Below, one piece after another: positions 52,763-62,508 of a stretch of DNA of 64,000 nucleotides. The position numbers and the translations under genes were made by a program. The notes under the pieces were generated by a model that saw only the letters and a program-made list of their open reading frames with translations, was not told where the DNA came from and did no database searches. Every line of letters begins with the position of its first letter. Positions within the stretch are counted from its first letter, which is position 1. Source of the DNA: Novosphingobium sp. 9 (GTDB lineage: Bacteria > Pseudomonadota > Alphaproteobacteria > Sphingomonadales > Sphingomonadaceae); NCBI RefSeq assembly GCF_025340265.1, contig NZ_CP022708.1, positions 1,321,076 through 1,385,075 on the forward strand, in the 5' to 3' direction.

Positions 52763-53749
52763 TCAGTGAAGGTCGCCGCCCATGCCAACGCGGTCCATGC
52801 GGCGGTACATCGTCGAGCGACCGATGCCGAGCAGGCGCGCGGCAGCCGCGACATTGCCGCCCGAGCGGGCAAGGGCACGGCGCAGGGCCGCGCGTTCGGC
52901 TTCCTCGAAACCGCCCACGCCCTCGCGGCGCTCTCCGCCATCGAGCACGTCGGACAGCGGACGCGGCGCAAAGCTGGGCTCGCAGCCAAGGCCAAGACGC
53001 TGGCGGGCGAGGCGCGTGGCGCCGATCACCAGATCGTCGCGATCCACCGCCAAGAGCGCCGGACGCGAGCCGAGGCCCGAGCCCTCGCTGCCCGCCAGCA
53101 CAATGCGCGCGCCGGAAAAGCGCTGGCGGAAGAACTCGCGCTCGATGGTACGCGAAGCCTCCTGCACCAGCGCGGCGACCATCGCCGCCGTCGCATCGCC
53201 CAGATCGGCGCGGCAGCTGGAAACGTCGAGCGCGGCGACAAGGCACCCCTCGGGATCGAACACCGGCGCGTCCATGCAGGCAACGCCGATATTGCGGCTG
53301 GCGAAGTGCTCGTTGCGCAGCACGGTGACGGCGCGTTGCTCGACAAGGCAGGTGCCGATACCGTTGGTGCCTTCTGCCGCCTCACTCCACGCCGCGCCTG
53401 CGACGAGGCCGATCGATTCGAAAAGCTCGGTATCGCCGCTGCGCGAGCGCTGTTCGAGGATCACGCCTTCGGCATCGGAGAGCAGCACCGAGCATCCCGA
53501 GGCGCCGACGCTGCCGAACAGCGAGTCGAGAACGGGAGAGGCGACGCGCAGCAGCTCGCCGTTGCGTTCGCGCAGCATGCCAAGGACATTGCCGCCCGCG
53601 CGCCGATCCGCGCGGTCCTGCGCAGGGTCGAGGCCGTGGTGGAGTGCCGAACGGCACCACGATGCCGCCAGCGCCGATTGCGCCGCCGCCTGTCCGGAAT
53701 GCACCGCGCGCAGAACGCGCTCGTTATGGTCGTGTACGCTACCCGCCAT
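52763..53749 (-). CDS. AcoR-like regulator with GAF and Fis domains but no AAA+ domain
   Basis: A 328-residue protein. The N-terminal AcoR-type region (RSALHHGLDP, and the GAF segment SEAAEGTNGIGTCLVEQRAV) senses a small molecule. The C-terminus is a Fis-type helix-turn-helix (AAARLLGIGRSTMYRRMDRV). Full AcoR proteins have ~620-670 residues with a sigma-54 AAA+ domain between these parts; here no Walker motif or GAFTGA loop is present. It must act as a sigma-54-independent regulator. The ATG at 53749 has GGAGAGGAA upstream. The adjacent aldehyde dehydrogenase is the likely target. Confidence 0.85.
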   Translation of the reverse strand: MAGSVHDHNERVLRAVHSGQAAAQSALAASWCRSALHHGLDPAQDRADRRAGGNVLGMLRERNGELLRVASPVLDSLFGSVGASGCSVLLSDAEGVILEQRSRSGDTELFESIGLVAGAAWSEAAEGTNGIGTCLVEQRAVTVLRNEHFASRNIGVACMDAPVFDPEGCLVAALDVSSCRADLGDATAAMVAALVQEASRTIEREFFRQRFSGARIVLAGSEGSGLGSRPALLAVDRDDLVIGATRLARQRLGLGCEPSFAPRPLSDVLDGGERREGVGGFEEAERAALRRALARSGGNVAAAARLLGIGRSTMYRRMDRVGMGGDLH

Positions 53750-53889
53750 CGTTCCTCTCCTTCGCCCGTCCTTATCGGACGGCACGGGGACATTGGGGCG
53801 ATCCTAGCAGATGGGATCGCGTTCTCCGATGGAAAGTTTGGGAGGCGATGGGACACACGCCAAGTCCCCGCCCCGCGGCAGACTATCGA

Positions 53890-53911
53890 GGTGTCCCGGC
53901 AGCGGGACACC
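53890..53911. promoter_or_regulatory. 22-bp perfect palindrome upstream of the AcoR-like regulator
   Basis: GGTGTCCCG-GCAG-CGGGACACC, 9-bp perfect arms, 141 bp upstream of the regulator start. A half-site GGGACAC lies at 53850-53856. The same motif, imperfect, precedes the dehydrogenase gene. It is probably the regulator's own operator. Confidence 0.6.
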
Positions 53912-53932
53912 TTGGGGTCAGTGCTTAGATAG

Positions 53933-54103
53933 CGTTTGAAAAATGCCTGTGCGGGCATTTTTAGGACGGCACCGGCCCCTTTTGCTTTTGGCGCCCCACC
54001 CACCACCCGACGAGAGTATCCTAAACGGGTGGTGGGTGGGGGCGCCTAAAATTACTTTGGGGCCGGTGCCGCTAAATTCGCATTCCGCGAATTTTCAAAC
54101 GAA
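53933..54103. repeat. Composite palindromic repeat element, copy 2
   Basis: It starts CGTTTGAAAA (53933-53942) and ends TTTTCAAACG (54092-54101), a perfect 10-bp terminal inverted repeat. Inside are: hairpin AAAAATGCC...GGCATTTTT (53939-53962); the left arm CGGCACCGGCCCC (53967-53979); a 20-bp stem GGCGCCCCACCCACCACCCG (53990-54009) against 54026-54046 with one bulge; the right arm GGGGCCGGTGCCG (54059-54071); and hairpin AAATTCGC-ATTCC-GCGAATTT (54074-54094). The order and end sequences match copy 1, while the central stem sequence differs but keeps its pairing. The right end abuts the OPT transporter stop codon. Confidence 0.85.
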
Positions 54104-54106
54104 CTC

Positions 54107-56101
54107 TCAGTCCGCCGTCACCAGCTTGCGGGTGCGGGCATAGAGCACCTGGAGCAGCGCGACGAACAGCACCACGCCGATCACCAGCGCCGGGGTCTCG
54201 AAGCCGTCGCCCACCAGCGCCAACGGCGCATCCTTGCCGCTCACCGCGACGATGCCCGCGAAACCGACGCCCCACAGGCTCTCGCCCACGATCAGACCGG
54301 TGGCGGTGAGCACGCCCATGCGGTGCGCGAATTCAGGATCGCGCTGGCGCCCTGCCCAACGGTCATAGAATGTGCCGAGGATCGAGCCGATCACCGTCGG
54401 CAGGATCAGGCTCATCGGCAGATAGATGCCCATGCCCACGGCCAGCGGCGGCAGGCGCAGACGCTTGAGCACGCCCAGCACTTCGTCGAGCACGATGAAG
54501 GCCACGCCTGCCAGCGCGCCCCAGCCGATCATCGCGGTGTTGAGGTTGCCGCCGAGCACGCCCTTGGCCAGTGCCGAGATCAGCGCCGCCTGCGGGGCGG
54601 GCAGCGCGTTGGGTCCGGCACCGGGCACGCCCTGAAAACCGAACGCCGTGTTCAGCAGGTCGAGCACCGGCGGGATCACCAGCGAGCCGAACACCACGCC
54701 GATCACCAGCGCGACCTGCTGCTTCCACGGCGTCGCGCCGATCAGCTGGCCGGTCTTGAGATCCTGCAGGTTGTCGTTCGAGATCGTCGCCACGCCAAAG
54801 ACGATGCCGGTGACGATCAGCGCATAGGCGACGAGCGCGGCGGTCACGTCCGGCGTCTGCTCACGCCCGAACAGGCCCGCCAGCATCAGCGCGGCGGCGA
54901 CCACAGAGAGGATGCCGATGCCCGAAACCGGCGAGTTCGACGCGCCGATAAGCCCGGCCATATAGCCGCAGACCGCCGCGATCAGCAGGCCGATCACCAG
55001 CACGAAGACCAGCGCGCCTGCGATCAGCAGCATTTCCGAACCCGCCAGCGGACCGTGGCCGACAACGCTCCACAGCAGGTAGGCGATCGGGACCAGCGTG
55101 GCCAGCGTCCCAAACAGCACCCACGCGATCGGCATGTCCTGCTCTTCGATGGCCAGCGCCTCGCCCGCGTGCCGCGCGCGGCTGGCGGCCATGGCGGAGC
55201 GTACGCCGCCCACCACCGGCCCGGCGATCTTGAGCAGAGTCCAGATCGCGGCGACGCCGATCACGCCTGCGCCGAAGAAGCGCACGTCCTTGGAGAAGAT
55301 GGCCGAGGCCCAGTCGGACACGTCGCCCGCCATCGGGTGCATCGCCGTCAGCATCGGCAGCAGCACGAACCAGCCGGTAACGAGGCCGACCAGCATCGCC
55401 ATGCCGACAGACAAGCCGACAAGGTGCCCGACGCCGAGCAGCGCCATGGAAAGGCTGCCCGAAACGCCGGTCGCGCCCGAGCCTGCGCGGAACCACGTCC
55501 CGGCTTCGGAAACGGCGAGTTTGGTCTGGGTCAGGATCGCAAAGCCCATCGAGGCGAGCGAATTCCACACCAGCACCGACAGGCCCTTGGCGCTCTCCGC
55601 CGCGCCTTCGCGCGAGCCGGAGCCGACGCGCAGCACTTCCGCTGCCGCATGGCCTTCGGGATAGGGCAGCGGGGTGTCGACCACCAGCGCACGGCGCAAG
55701 GGGACCGAGAACAGCACGCCCAGAATGCCGCCGGTGCCGGTGATCGCCGCCGTGGTCCAGTAGGGGAAGCCCTGCCAGTAGCCGATCATGACAAGACCCG
55801 GCAGCACGAAGATGATCGCCGCCAGCGTGCCCGCCGCGCTCGCCACGGTCTGGACGATGTTGTTCTCGAAGATCGTCGAGTCCCTGAACCCGCGCAGGAT
55901 CGCCATCGAGATGACGGCGGCGGGGATCGAGGTGGCGAAAGTCAGGCCGACCTTGAGGCCGAGGTAGACGTTGGCAGCCGTGAACAGCAGGGTGATGATC
56001 CCGCCCAGCAGCACGCCGCGCAGCGTCAGTTCCCGCAAGCCTGCGGCCCGGCCCGTTACCGCGCCCGTTTCACCCGTCGAAGCCCCCGCTTGCGCTGTCA
56101 T
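54107..56101 (-). CDS. OPT-family oligopeptide transporter
   Basis: A ~664-residue inner-membrane carrier with about 15 helices. Typical OPT stretches are LTLRGVLLGGIITLLFTAAN, ANVYLGLKVGLTFATSIPAA and LPYPEGHAAAEVLRVGSG. The family imports small peptides or metal-chelate conjugates using the proton gradient. The ATG at 56101 has GGGAAGGG upstream; the open frame reaches 56131. The gene fits with the nearby secreted peptidases as a peptide-use function. Its stop touches the second composite repeat element. Confidence 0.9.
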   Translation of the reverse strand: MTAQAGASTGETGAVTGRAAGLRELTLRGVLLGGIITLLFTAANVYLGLKVGLTFATSIPAAVISMAILRGFRDSTIFENNIVQTVASAAGTLAAIIFVLPGLVMIGYWQGFPYWTTAAITGTGGILGVLFSVPLRRALVVDTPLPYPEGHAAAEVLRVGSGSREGAAESAKGLSVLVWNSLASMGFAILTQTKLAVSEAGTWFRAGSGATGVSGSLSMALLGVGHLVGLSVGMAMLVGLVTGWFVLLPMLTAMHPMAGDVSDWASAIFSKDVRFFGAGVIGVAAIWTLLKIAGPVVGGVRSAMAASRARHAGEALAIEEQDMPIAWVLFGTLATLVPIAYLLWSVVGHGPLAGSEMLLIAGALVFVLVIGLLIAAVCGYMAGLIGASNSPVSGIGILSVVAAALMLAGLFGREQTPDVTAALVAYALIVTGIVFGVATISNDNLQDLKTGQLIGATPWKQQVALVIGVVFGSLVIPPVLDLLNTAFGFQGVPGAGPNALPAPQAALISALAKGVLGGNLNTAMIGWGALAGVAFIVLDEVLGVLKRLRLPPLAVGMGIYLPMSLILPTVIGSILGTFYDRWAGRQRDPEFAHRMGVLTATGLIVGESLWGVGFAGIVAVSGKDAPLALVGDGFETPALVIGVVLFVALLQVLYARTRKLVTAD

Positions 56102-56215
56102 CGTCGCAACCCTTCCCGTCACCTTGCACAAGAGCGCGGCATGGCACAGCCGAAGCGATCAGGCCAACAGCATATGACAGGCCAAGGACATTTTTTTACG
56201 CCGCCGCGCATGAAA

Positions 56216-56249
56216 CAGACACTTGGGCATGCCCATGCCCAAGTGTCTG
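56216..56249 (-). terminator. Perfect 16-bp hairpin after the DUF3857 gene
   Basis: CAGACACTTGGGCATG and CATGCCCAAGTGTCTG with a two-base CC spacer lie 15 bp past the stop of the minus-strand gene and are followed on that strand by TTT. This is an unusually long perfect stem for a terminator. Confidence 0.7.
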
Positions 56250-56263
56250 GCCGCAGACGAAGA

Positions 56264-59200
56264 TCAGAACGATCCCCAGTATGTGCTCGTGCCTGCGAAA
56301 TCGACGGGACGACCATATTCGAGCAGCTTGGCCTGAACCGCAGGCCGAGCCCGCGCCGCTGCCATTATCGCATCCATCTGCCGGCTCCAGGCCGAGGCAT
56401 TGGGCGAAGGACGGAAGTGGACAAGGCCGATAAGCGCGGAATCGCGCTGGCCGGGATCAGCCAAACGGGCCAGAATTTGCGCCTCAATAGCCGCACCATC
56501 GTTGCGGCAAGCTGCCGCCATGGTCACAGCGGCGCGGTTTTCATCGGGCTTTTCCATCAGTTTCGCTTCGATCGGCACCGCCTCCGCGCCACGATCCAGC
56601 GCCCGCAAGGCGCAGGCCTGACCGCTCCATATCCACATCTTGCCGGTCAGACTTGCGTAGTCCGCACCGTCCTTCTCGACCGCGTTATAGGCCGCCAGTG
56701 CAGCTTGTGGCTGGCCCGCTTCCAGCATCATCGACGCCCGGTTTATCGCCTGCGAAATCAGCATCGGATTATTCGCCAGTCCCAAGGACATAAGGCCGTC
56801 CATCTGCGCCAGCCCATCGTCCGTACGGCCGACATCGGCGAGCGCATAGGCATAAGCGTTCACCAGCCAGAACGCCGGTTCACCGTTTGCTTCCACAAGC
56901 GCGCGGTTTTCGGCAAGGCTGCGTGCCGCTTTCACGGCGTCCTCCGAACGCCCTGCCGTGCGCAGCGCCATGACATAGCGCTGCATGACCTCCATGTCCT
57001 GCGGCGCGGCATCGACCGCCTTCTTCGCCTCGCGCACATCGGCGTCGAGCGCACTGCGGAAGGCATCGGCCCGCGCCTTCTCGATATCCGGCCACACGGC
57101 GGCATCGCGGCGGTTAACCGCCAGGGAGAGCATGTCGGTGGCCTTTATGCCTTTGGCCAACAAGGCTTTGGCCCCGGCACTGTCGCCTGCGTCCAGGCGC
57201 GCCTCGATCGCACAGGACAACATCTCGTCTCCGCCTGCGGTCCTTGGATCGAGCCCCCAGCCGCTGTCGGCCATCACCGTGCAGAGACGGTCATTCGCCG
57301 CTTTCCGCTCGGTCGATGGCAAGGCATGGAGCTTGTAGGAAACCGCCCGCAGATAATCCTGCGTCAGCTTCCGGATCACCGAAGGCTGATGGTCGCGGGT
57401 CAACTCAAGCGACTGGAGGATGTCTGCGGGTTTGCCCTGAGTGATCTCCAATTGCAGCAGGAGATCGAACATCTCCGGCGTATCCTGATATTGCTGCGTG
57501 CTGCTGACCATCGCCGTCAAAGCCGCCGAAGACCGCCCCATCTGCGCCAGCAGCGCGCCTCTCATGCCATCGATCAGGCCTGCCCCCTTGCTGGGCCGCG
57601 CAACTTTGTCACCCAGCGCATTCAGGATCGACAGCGCCTCGACCAATGTCGCCGGCGCAGCATGTTCCTGCGTCATCAGCTTGCCCGCCTTGGCCAGATC
57701 GTCGCGATAGGGCGCCAGTTCGGGAAGGTCGAGCGGCGAGGAGGTCTTCGCCTGGGCCGGCGACTTGTCGAGATAAAGATCTATGCCCGAAGCATCGTCG
57801 ATCCGGTCGGCGATCTTGTAGACCGCTTCGGCATCCCCCGGCGCGACGACCCGGCGCGCGTCGGTATCGAGGTGATACGTCATCGTCACCGTATCACCCG
57901 CCTGCTTGCTGATGCGGGTAAAGTGGATACCCTGTCCCGACATGTCGACATCGTCGAGCGTGCCCGGCGCATGATCGAGGGCTTTCAGCACGATCGTCTG
58001 GTTGCGGCTGACGTTGGCGATCAGGGCCAGAGGGTCGTGGCGCGGCGTATTCTGCCGGTCGGGCAAGATATCGATCACGGCATAGGCGCTCGTCTGAAAG
58101 TCGGAATCCAGCTTGTCCTTGTCGAAATCGGCTTTGGAGAGCGCGTAGTCCTCCACCATGACCATACGATTGGCGTCACGGTCGTCGCGCCATTCGATCG
58201 GCTTCGCCTCGACCAGACCTGCAAAACGCTTGTGGTAGAAATCGAGGTTGCCGCGCGCGATATTGGCACTGCCGCGCGACGCGACGCGCCCGCGTATCCA
58301 GTCGGCCTGGGCATCGGTGTACGTCGTCTCGACATGCAGCGTCATCGCGGTCGCCGCCTTCTCGTCGACCGCGAAAGTCTCGGTCACGTCCATCGTCCCG
58401 GCGCGTCGATCGCCCATGCGCTCCAGCGCGCGCTGGTCGGCGCGGATCGGCAAAGCATAGCCGAAATCGGACGACACGATGCCAGCCCCGCGCCCACCGC
58501 GATGGGTCGCCGTGGCATCGAGCCAAAGGATCTTGTCCGCCAGCCTTGCCCGCACGATCACATGATCGAACATCAGCGGCGATGGCAGGCGATCGGGCAG
58601 ATCGAAACCCGGCCTGGTGGAAACAAGCGCCGGCACCGCCTCGATCCCCAGGTGCTTCAGGCTGACCGCAAGCAGCAGCGCCTTGTCCTTGCAATCGCCA
58701 TATCCGCGCGCCAGAACCACTGCAGGGCGGCGCGGGACATACGATCCCTCGCCCATTTCCTCGCCGACGTAGCGGATCGAATCCTGCACCAGACGGGTCG
58801 TCTCGGTCAGCCGGTCGGCCGGATCGCTCCAACGCTGCGCGATCCCGTCGAGCTTGGCGGCGTAATCCGCCGGCAGCGTCTCGTCGCCCGTGTATAGCGT
58901 CGACGCCCAGCGCGCGACCTGCCCCCAGTCCCGCATGCTGGACACATCGATCATCCCCCAGGTGGGATACCAGTCAGGCACGTTATCTTCCGCAGGGGCG
59001 GAGGCCGGATTGCGCCCGGTGTACGCCCATTCGTGCATATCGCCCAGCGTGCGCTCGGTAAAATGCAGATCCGTGTTCGCGGCCTTGACGGTCAACGGCT
59101 GCGAGGAAGGCCACAGGATGCGCAGCGAGCGCGATGCAATGGGATCGGAATAGCGCCCGTAATAGCTCGCAAAGAACTGCCCCGGCCATAGCGCGGAGCG

Positions 59201-59845
59201 AACATGGCGCGTGAAGGCATAGTCCACGGTATCGCCAACGCGCACGTCCTTGAGGTTGGCGATCGCCTTGAGCGTACCGCTGACAATCCCCTCGTCGAGA
59301 TCGTCCTCACGCTCCACCACCGAGAAGCGGGCATCGGCGGTATGGTCGATCACCTTGCCGTCGCGCACGATGCGAATGAAATTGATCGTCACGTCCTCGG
59401 CGCGTGGATCGAACTCGATACTCACCTGTCCGGCGCTTTCCAGCCCGCTGCGATCCAGCACCTGCATCGCCGTGCGGGAAACCTCGTCATAGCCTTTCGC
59501 ACTGCCACGAACCTGCGAATCGATTAGCAGATAGGCTGCACCGCCCTCGACATGGGCGCGGTCGCCGTCCGGCAGCGGCGGGATGGTACGCGCGACGATC
59601 CAGTCCGGCAGCGCCTCCCGCGCGATAGTCACGTCCGGCCGGGTCTTGGCCGTACCGGAAGCTGGCACCGTCTCCTGTTCGGAAGCGTTCCCCGACGTCA
59701 CCGCACCCGATGTCGCTGCCCCCGATGTCGCTGCCGTTGCCATTGCGCAGGTCAGCCCCGCGCTTGCGACCATTACCCCTGCCAGCGCCAGCAGCCCCAC
59801 GCCGGCGCGCATCATGCCCGCCGTCGACACATATCTGAAATGCAT
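56264..59845 (-). CDS. Large secreted DUF3857 / transglutaminase-like protein
   Basis: A ~1,193-residue exported protein. The signal peptide is VGLLALAGVMVASAGLTCAMA, followed by a short Thr-Ser-Gly-Ala repeat. The DUF3857 domain (GYDEVSRTAMQVLDRSGLES; FTRHVRSALWPGQFF) spans residues ~90-300. A transglutaminase-like domain follows with a Cys-His-Asp triad in ARGYGDCKDKALLLAV, SPLMFDHVIVRARL and KILWLDATATH. The C-terminal third is helical and TPR-like (AYAYALADVGRTDDGLAQMD). The role is not established; protease-like or scaffolding work in the cell envelope is possible. The start is the ATG at 59845, or the GTG at 59857. Confidence 0.85.
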   Translation of the reverse strand: MHFRYVSTAGMMRAGVGLLALAGVMVASAGLTCAMATAATSGAATSGAVTSGNASEQETVPASGTAKTRPDVTIAREALPDWIVARTIPPLPDGDRAHVEGGAAYLLIDSQVRGSAKGYDEVSRTAMQVLDRSGLESAGQVSIEFDPRAEDVTINFIRIVRDGKVIDHTADARFSVVEREDDLDEGIVSGTLKAIANLKDVRVGDTVDYAFTRHVRSALWPGQFFASYYGRYSDPIASRSLRILWPSSQPLTVKAANTDLHFTERTLGDMHEWAYTGRNPASAPAEDNVPDWYPTWGMIDVSSMRDWGQVARWASTLYTGDETLPADYAAKLDGIAQRWSDPADRLTETTRLVQDSIRYVGEEMGEGSYVPRRPAVVLARGYGDCKDKALLLAVSLKHLGIEAVPALVSTRPGFDLPDRLPSPLMFDHVIVRARLADKILWLDATATHRGGRGAGIVSSDFGYALPIRADQRALERMGDRRAGTMDVTETFAVDEKAATAMTLHVETTYTDAQADWIRGRVASRGSANIARGNLDFYHKRFAGLVEAKPIEWRDDRDANRMVMVEDYALSKADFDKDKLDSDFQTSAYAVIDILPDRQNTPRHDPLALIANVSRNQTIVLKALDHAPGTLDDVDMSGQGIHFTRISKQAGDTVTMTYHLDTDARRVVAPGDAEAVYKIADRIDDASGIDLYLDKSPAQAKTSSPLDLPELAPYRDDLAKAGKLMTQEHAAPATLVEALSILNALGDKVARPSKGAGLIDGMRGALLAQMGRSSAALTAMVSSTQQYQDTPEMFDLLLQLEITQGKPADILQSLELTRDHQPSVIRKLTQDYLRAVSYKLHALPSTERKAANDRLCTVMADSGWGLDPRTAGGDEMLSCAIEARLDAGDSAGAKALLAKGIKATDMLSLAVNRRDAAVWPDIEKARADAFRSALDADVREAKKAVDAAPQDMEVMQRYVMALRTAGRSEDAVKAARSLAENRALVEANGEPAFWLVNAYAYALADVGRTDDGLAQMDGLMSLGLANNPMLISQAINRASMMLEAGQPQAALAAYNAVEKDGADYASLTGKMWIWSGQACALRALDRGAEAVPIEAKLMEKPDENRAAVTMAAACRNDGAAIEAQILARLADPGQRDSALIGLVHFRPSPNASAWSRQMDAIMAAARARPAVQAKLLEYGRPVDFAGTSTYWGSF

Positions 59846-60058
59846 TTCGTGCCCCACTTCGCCAACCGATCAACGGTCAGCCCACCCTGGGCGGGTATCT
59901 CGCCAAGCCGCCCCCAAGGGACCTGTGATGCCCAAATATTCATGCCTGTGCAACCAGTTATCGGCCAGGCTTCAACGCTGCAGCAGCAGCGAATACAAAG
60001 ATTTAACCGCGTCCTTATCACGCCCGACGCGTCGGCAATTACACAGCGGACATGACAA

Positions 60059-60082
60059 GGCCCGGAAGCACGCCTCCGGGCC
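60059..60082 (-). terminator. Terminator hairpin of the dipeptidyl-peptidase gene
   Basis: GGCCCGGA / TCCGGGCC, an 8-bp stem with an 8-base loop, lies 29 bp past the stop and is followed on the minus strand by TTGT. Confidence 0.6.
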
Positions 60083-60111
60083 AAATCATATCAGCCGAGC
60101 CTTGGCGCCTT

Positions 60112-62363
60112 TTACTTGGGCGGCACCACGCCGTGGCGGTCGAGGAAGTTGAAAATCGTGTTCCACACATGCGGGCTGATCTTCGGTCCGCGCACCGCGT
60201 GGGTCTTGCCGGGTAGAGCATCATCTCGAACGGGCGCTCGTTCTCCTGCATCGCCGCGATCAGTTCGGTGCTGTTCTCGAACACCACGTTGTCGTCCGAC
60301 ATGCCGTGCAGCAGCAGCAGCGGATCGCTGATCTTCGTGGCATCGGCGATGGCATCGGCCTTCCTGTAGGCTTCCGGGTCCTTGTTCGGATCGCCCATGT
60401 AGCGCTCGGTATAGTGGGTGTCGTAGAGTTCCCACTTGGTCACGGGCGCGCCCGAGATGCCTGCTGCGTAGAGCCCCTGATCGGCCTCCAGCATCTTGAG
60501 CGTCATGTAGCCGCCGTAGGACCAGCCGTAGATCGCGATCTTGTTAGGATCGACGAAGTCCAGCGTCTTGAGGTACTTCGCGCCGGCACGCTGGTCGGCC
60601 ACTTCGGCCTCGCCCAGATTGTGCCAGATCGCGCTCTCGAAGGCGACGCCGCGGTTGTCGCTCCCGCGGTTGTCGATCTCGAAGTAGATATAACCCTTCT
60701 CGACGATGGCCTGCGAAAGACCGCCGTTCCAGCCGCGCGTCACGGTCTGCACATGCGGGCCGCCGTAGTGCTCGAAGAACACCGGATAGCGCTTGCCCGG
60801 CTGCATGTTCGCAGGCTTGATCATCTTCCAGTGCAGCACCGTGCCGTCATCGCCCGTGATCGTGCCGAACACCGGTTCCTGATGATCGGCGATATAGGGC
60901 GCGTAAGGATGCGAGCCGTCGATCTTGTTTTCTTCCACCCAGGCGAGGCGCTTGCCGTCTTCATCGGCGATATAGCTCTGCGGCGGCTGCGACACTGACG
61001 AACGGCCAATCACCAGCGTGCGACCGTCCTTGCTGGCGCTGGCGCCGTTGTCGAACGTCAGGTCGGTCAGCCGCTCGGGCTTCGCGCCCTTCTTGAGGTA
61101 ATCGAGGGCATAGACCTGCGAGGCGAGCACGTCGTCCTTGTTGGCGGTGAAGAACAGCCGCCCCTTCGCCTCGTCCACGCCGACCAGATCGCTGACCGCC
61201 CAGTCGCCCGAGGTGAGCTGGGTGAACTTGCCGTTGGCGAAGTGATAGAGGTGGCCGAAGCCCGAACGCTCTGACCACCAGATCAGGCTGCCGTCCTTCA
61301 GGAAGCGGTAGTTGTCCGAGAGGTTGATCCAGCTCTTTTCGCGCGATGTCTCGGTGAACAGCACCTTGGCCTTGCCGGTCAGCGGGTCGACTGCCAGCAT
61401 GTCGAGCTTCGTCTGCTCGCGGTTCTCGCGCTGGACGTAGAGCGTTCTGCCGTCCTTCGACCAGTTCACGCGGGCAAGGTAGATGTCGGGATCGCTGCCC
61501 ATGTCCACCTGCACGCGGCCCGAACCATCGGGCTTCATCACCCACAGCGACACCACGACATTGGGCGTGCCCGCCGCCGGATAGCGCTGTTCGTAAGTCT
61601 TGGTGCCGCTGGCGCCGATCGCCGCGCGGGTGACGATCTTGACCGGCGCTTCGTCATAACGCTCCACCGCGATACGGCTTTCGTCCGGCGCCCACCAGTA
61701 GCCGGTCAGCCGCGCCATTTCCTCCTGTGCGACGAACTCTGCTTCGCCCCAGTGGACGGTTTTCGCGGTTTCCTCAGGCGAGATCGGCGCTTGCGCGTTC
61801 TCGCTGGGCTTGCCCACCCACAAGCGCTGGTCGCGCACGAACGAGACGTAGGTGCCCCTGGGGCTGAGCACGGCGTTGAGTTCGTCGTCCTTGGAATTGG
61901 TCAGGCGCGTAACCGAACCGTCCAGCCCGGCAAGGTAGAGATCGCCGTCGAGCGGCACGAGGATGGACTTGCCGTCCTCGTTCCAGTCATAGCTGACGAT
62001 ACCTTTCAGGTCGCCGATGCGCAGGCGCTCGCGCTGCATCTTCTCGGCCTCGCTCAGTTCGCGGTTGGAGCCGAGCTTGAGCGAATCGACCAGCATGCGC
62101 CACTGCCCCGTCTCGCGGTCGTAGCCCCACAGGTCATAGCGCTGGCGATCGTCGGTGCGGTTGCGCAGCAGCGTGAGATAGCGCCCGTCGGGCGAGATCT
62201 TCACGCCGCGCGGCTGCGGCCCGTCGAGCGAGGGGCTGGCGAAGACGCGCTCGAACGTCAGCGGTTGAGAGGGAACGCCGGGTGCTGCGGGGCTAGCCGC
62301 CATCGCCGACATGGCGGGTAGGACGGCGCAGGCGGCCGCCAGAAGCATGGGAAGCTTTGTCAT
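60112..62363 (-). CDS. Dipeptidyl-peptidase IV-type S9 peptidase, frameshifted near its end
   Basis: A secreted protein of ~750 residues with a signal peptide (LLAAACAVLPAMSAMAA). An N-terminal eight-bladed DPP-IV propeller includes the double-Glu helix AEFVAQEEMARLTGYWW that holds the substrate N-terminus. The catalytic domain has Ser in YGWSYGGYMT, Asp in LLHGMSDDNVVFEN and His in GKTHAVRG. The frame breaks near 60209-60213. One more base joins MMLYP to GKTHAVRGPKISPHVW, giving the normal C-terminus RHGVVPPK. It releases X-Pro or X-Ala dipeptides in the periplasm. Confidence 0.9.
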
Positions 62364-62442
62364 TACGGGCAGCTAAGCACAAAGATTGCAGCCACTCCAG
62401 CCATCTGCGCAGAGCACCGTTCCATCGCGTGGAAAACCGCAT

Positions 62443-62480
62443 AAAAAAGCCCGGTCTGTACGCGAAGGCACAGACCGGGC
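62443..62480 (-). terminator. Rho-independent terminator of the TonB receptor gene
   Basis: On the minus strand, an 11-bp perfect stem (GCCCGGTCTGT / ACAGACCGGGC, 62449-62459 and 62470-62480) with a 10-base loop is followed by six T, 29 bp after the receptor stop. Confidence 0.9.
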
Positions 62481-62508
62481 AGTCAGGGTTAACTTGTGAG
62501 ACAGCGGC

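Noticed and set aside
54323..58897. A 1,524-codon open frame on the plus strand
   Set aside because: It lies opposite the OPT transporter and DUF3857 genes, both clearly coding. Its translation is rich in Arg, His and Gln as expected for the antisense of GC-rich codons, and shows no domain.
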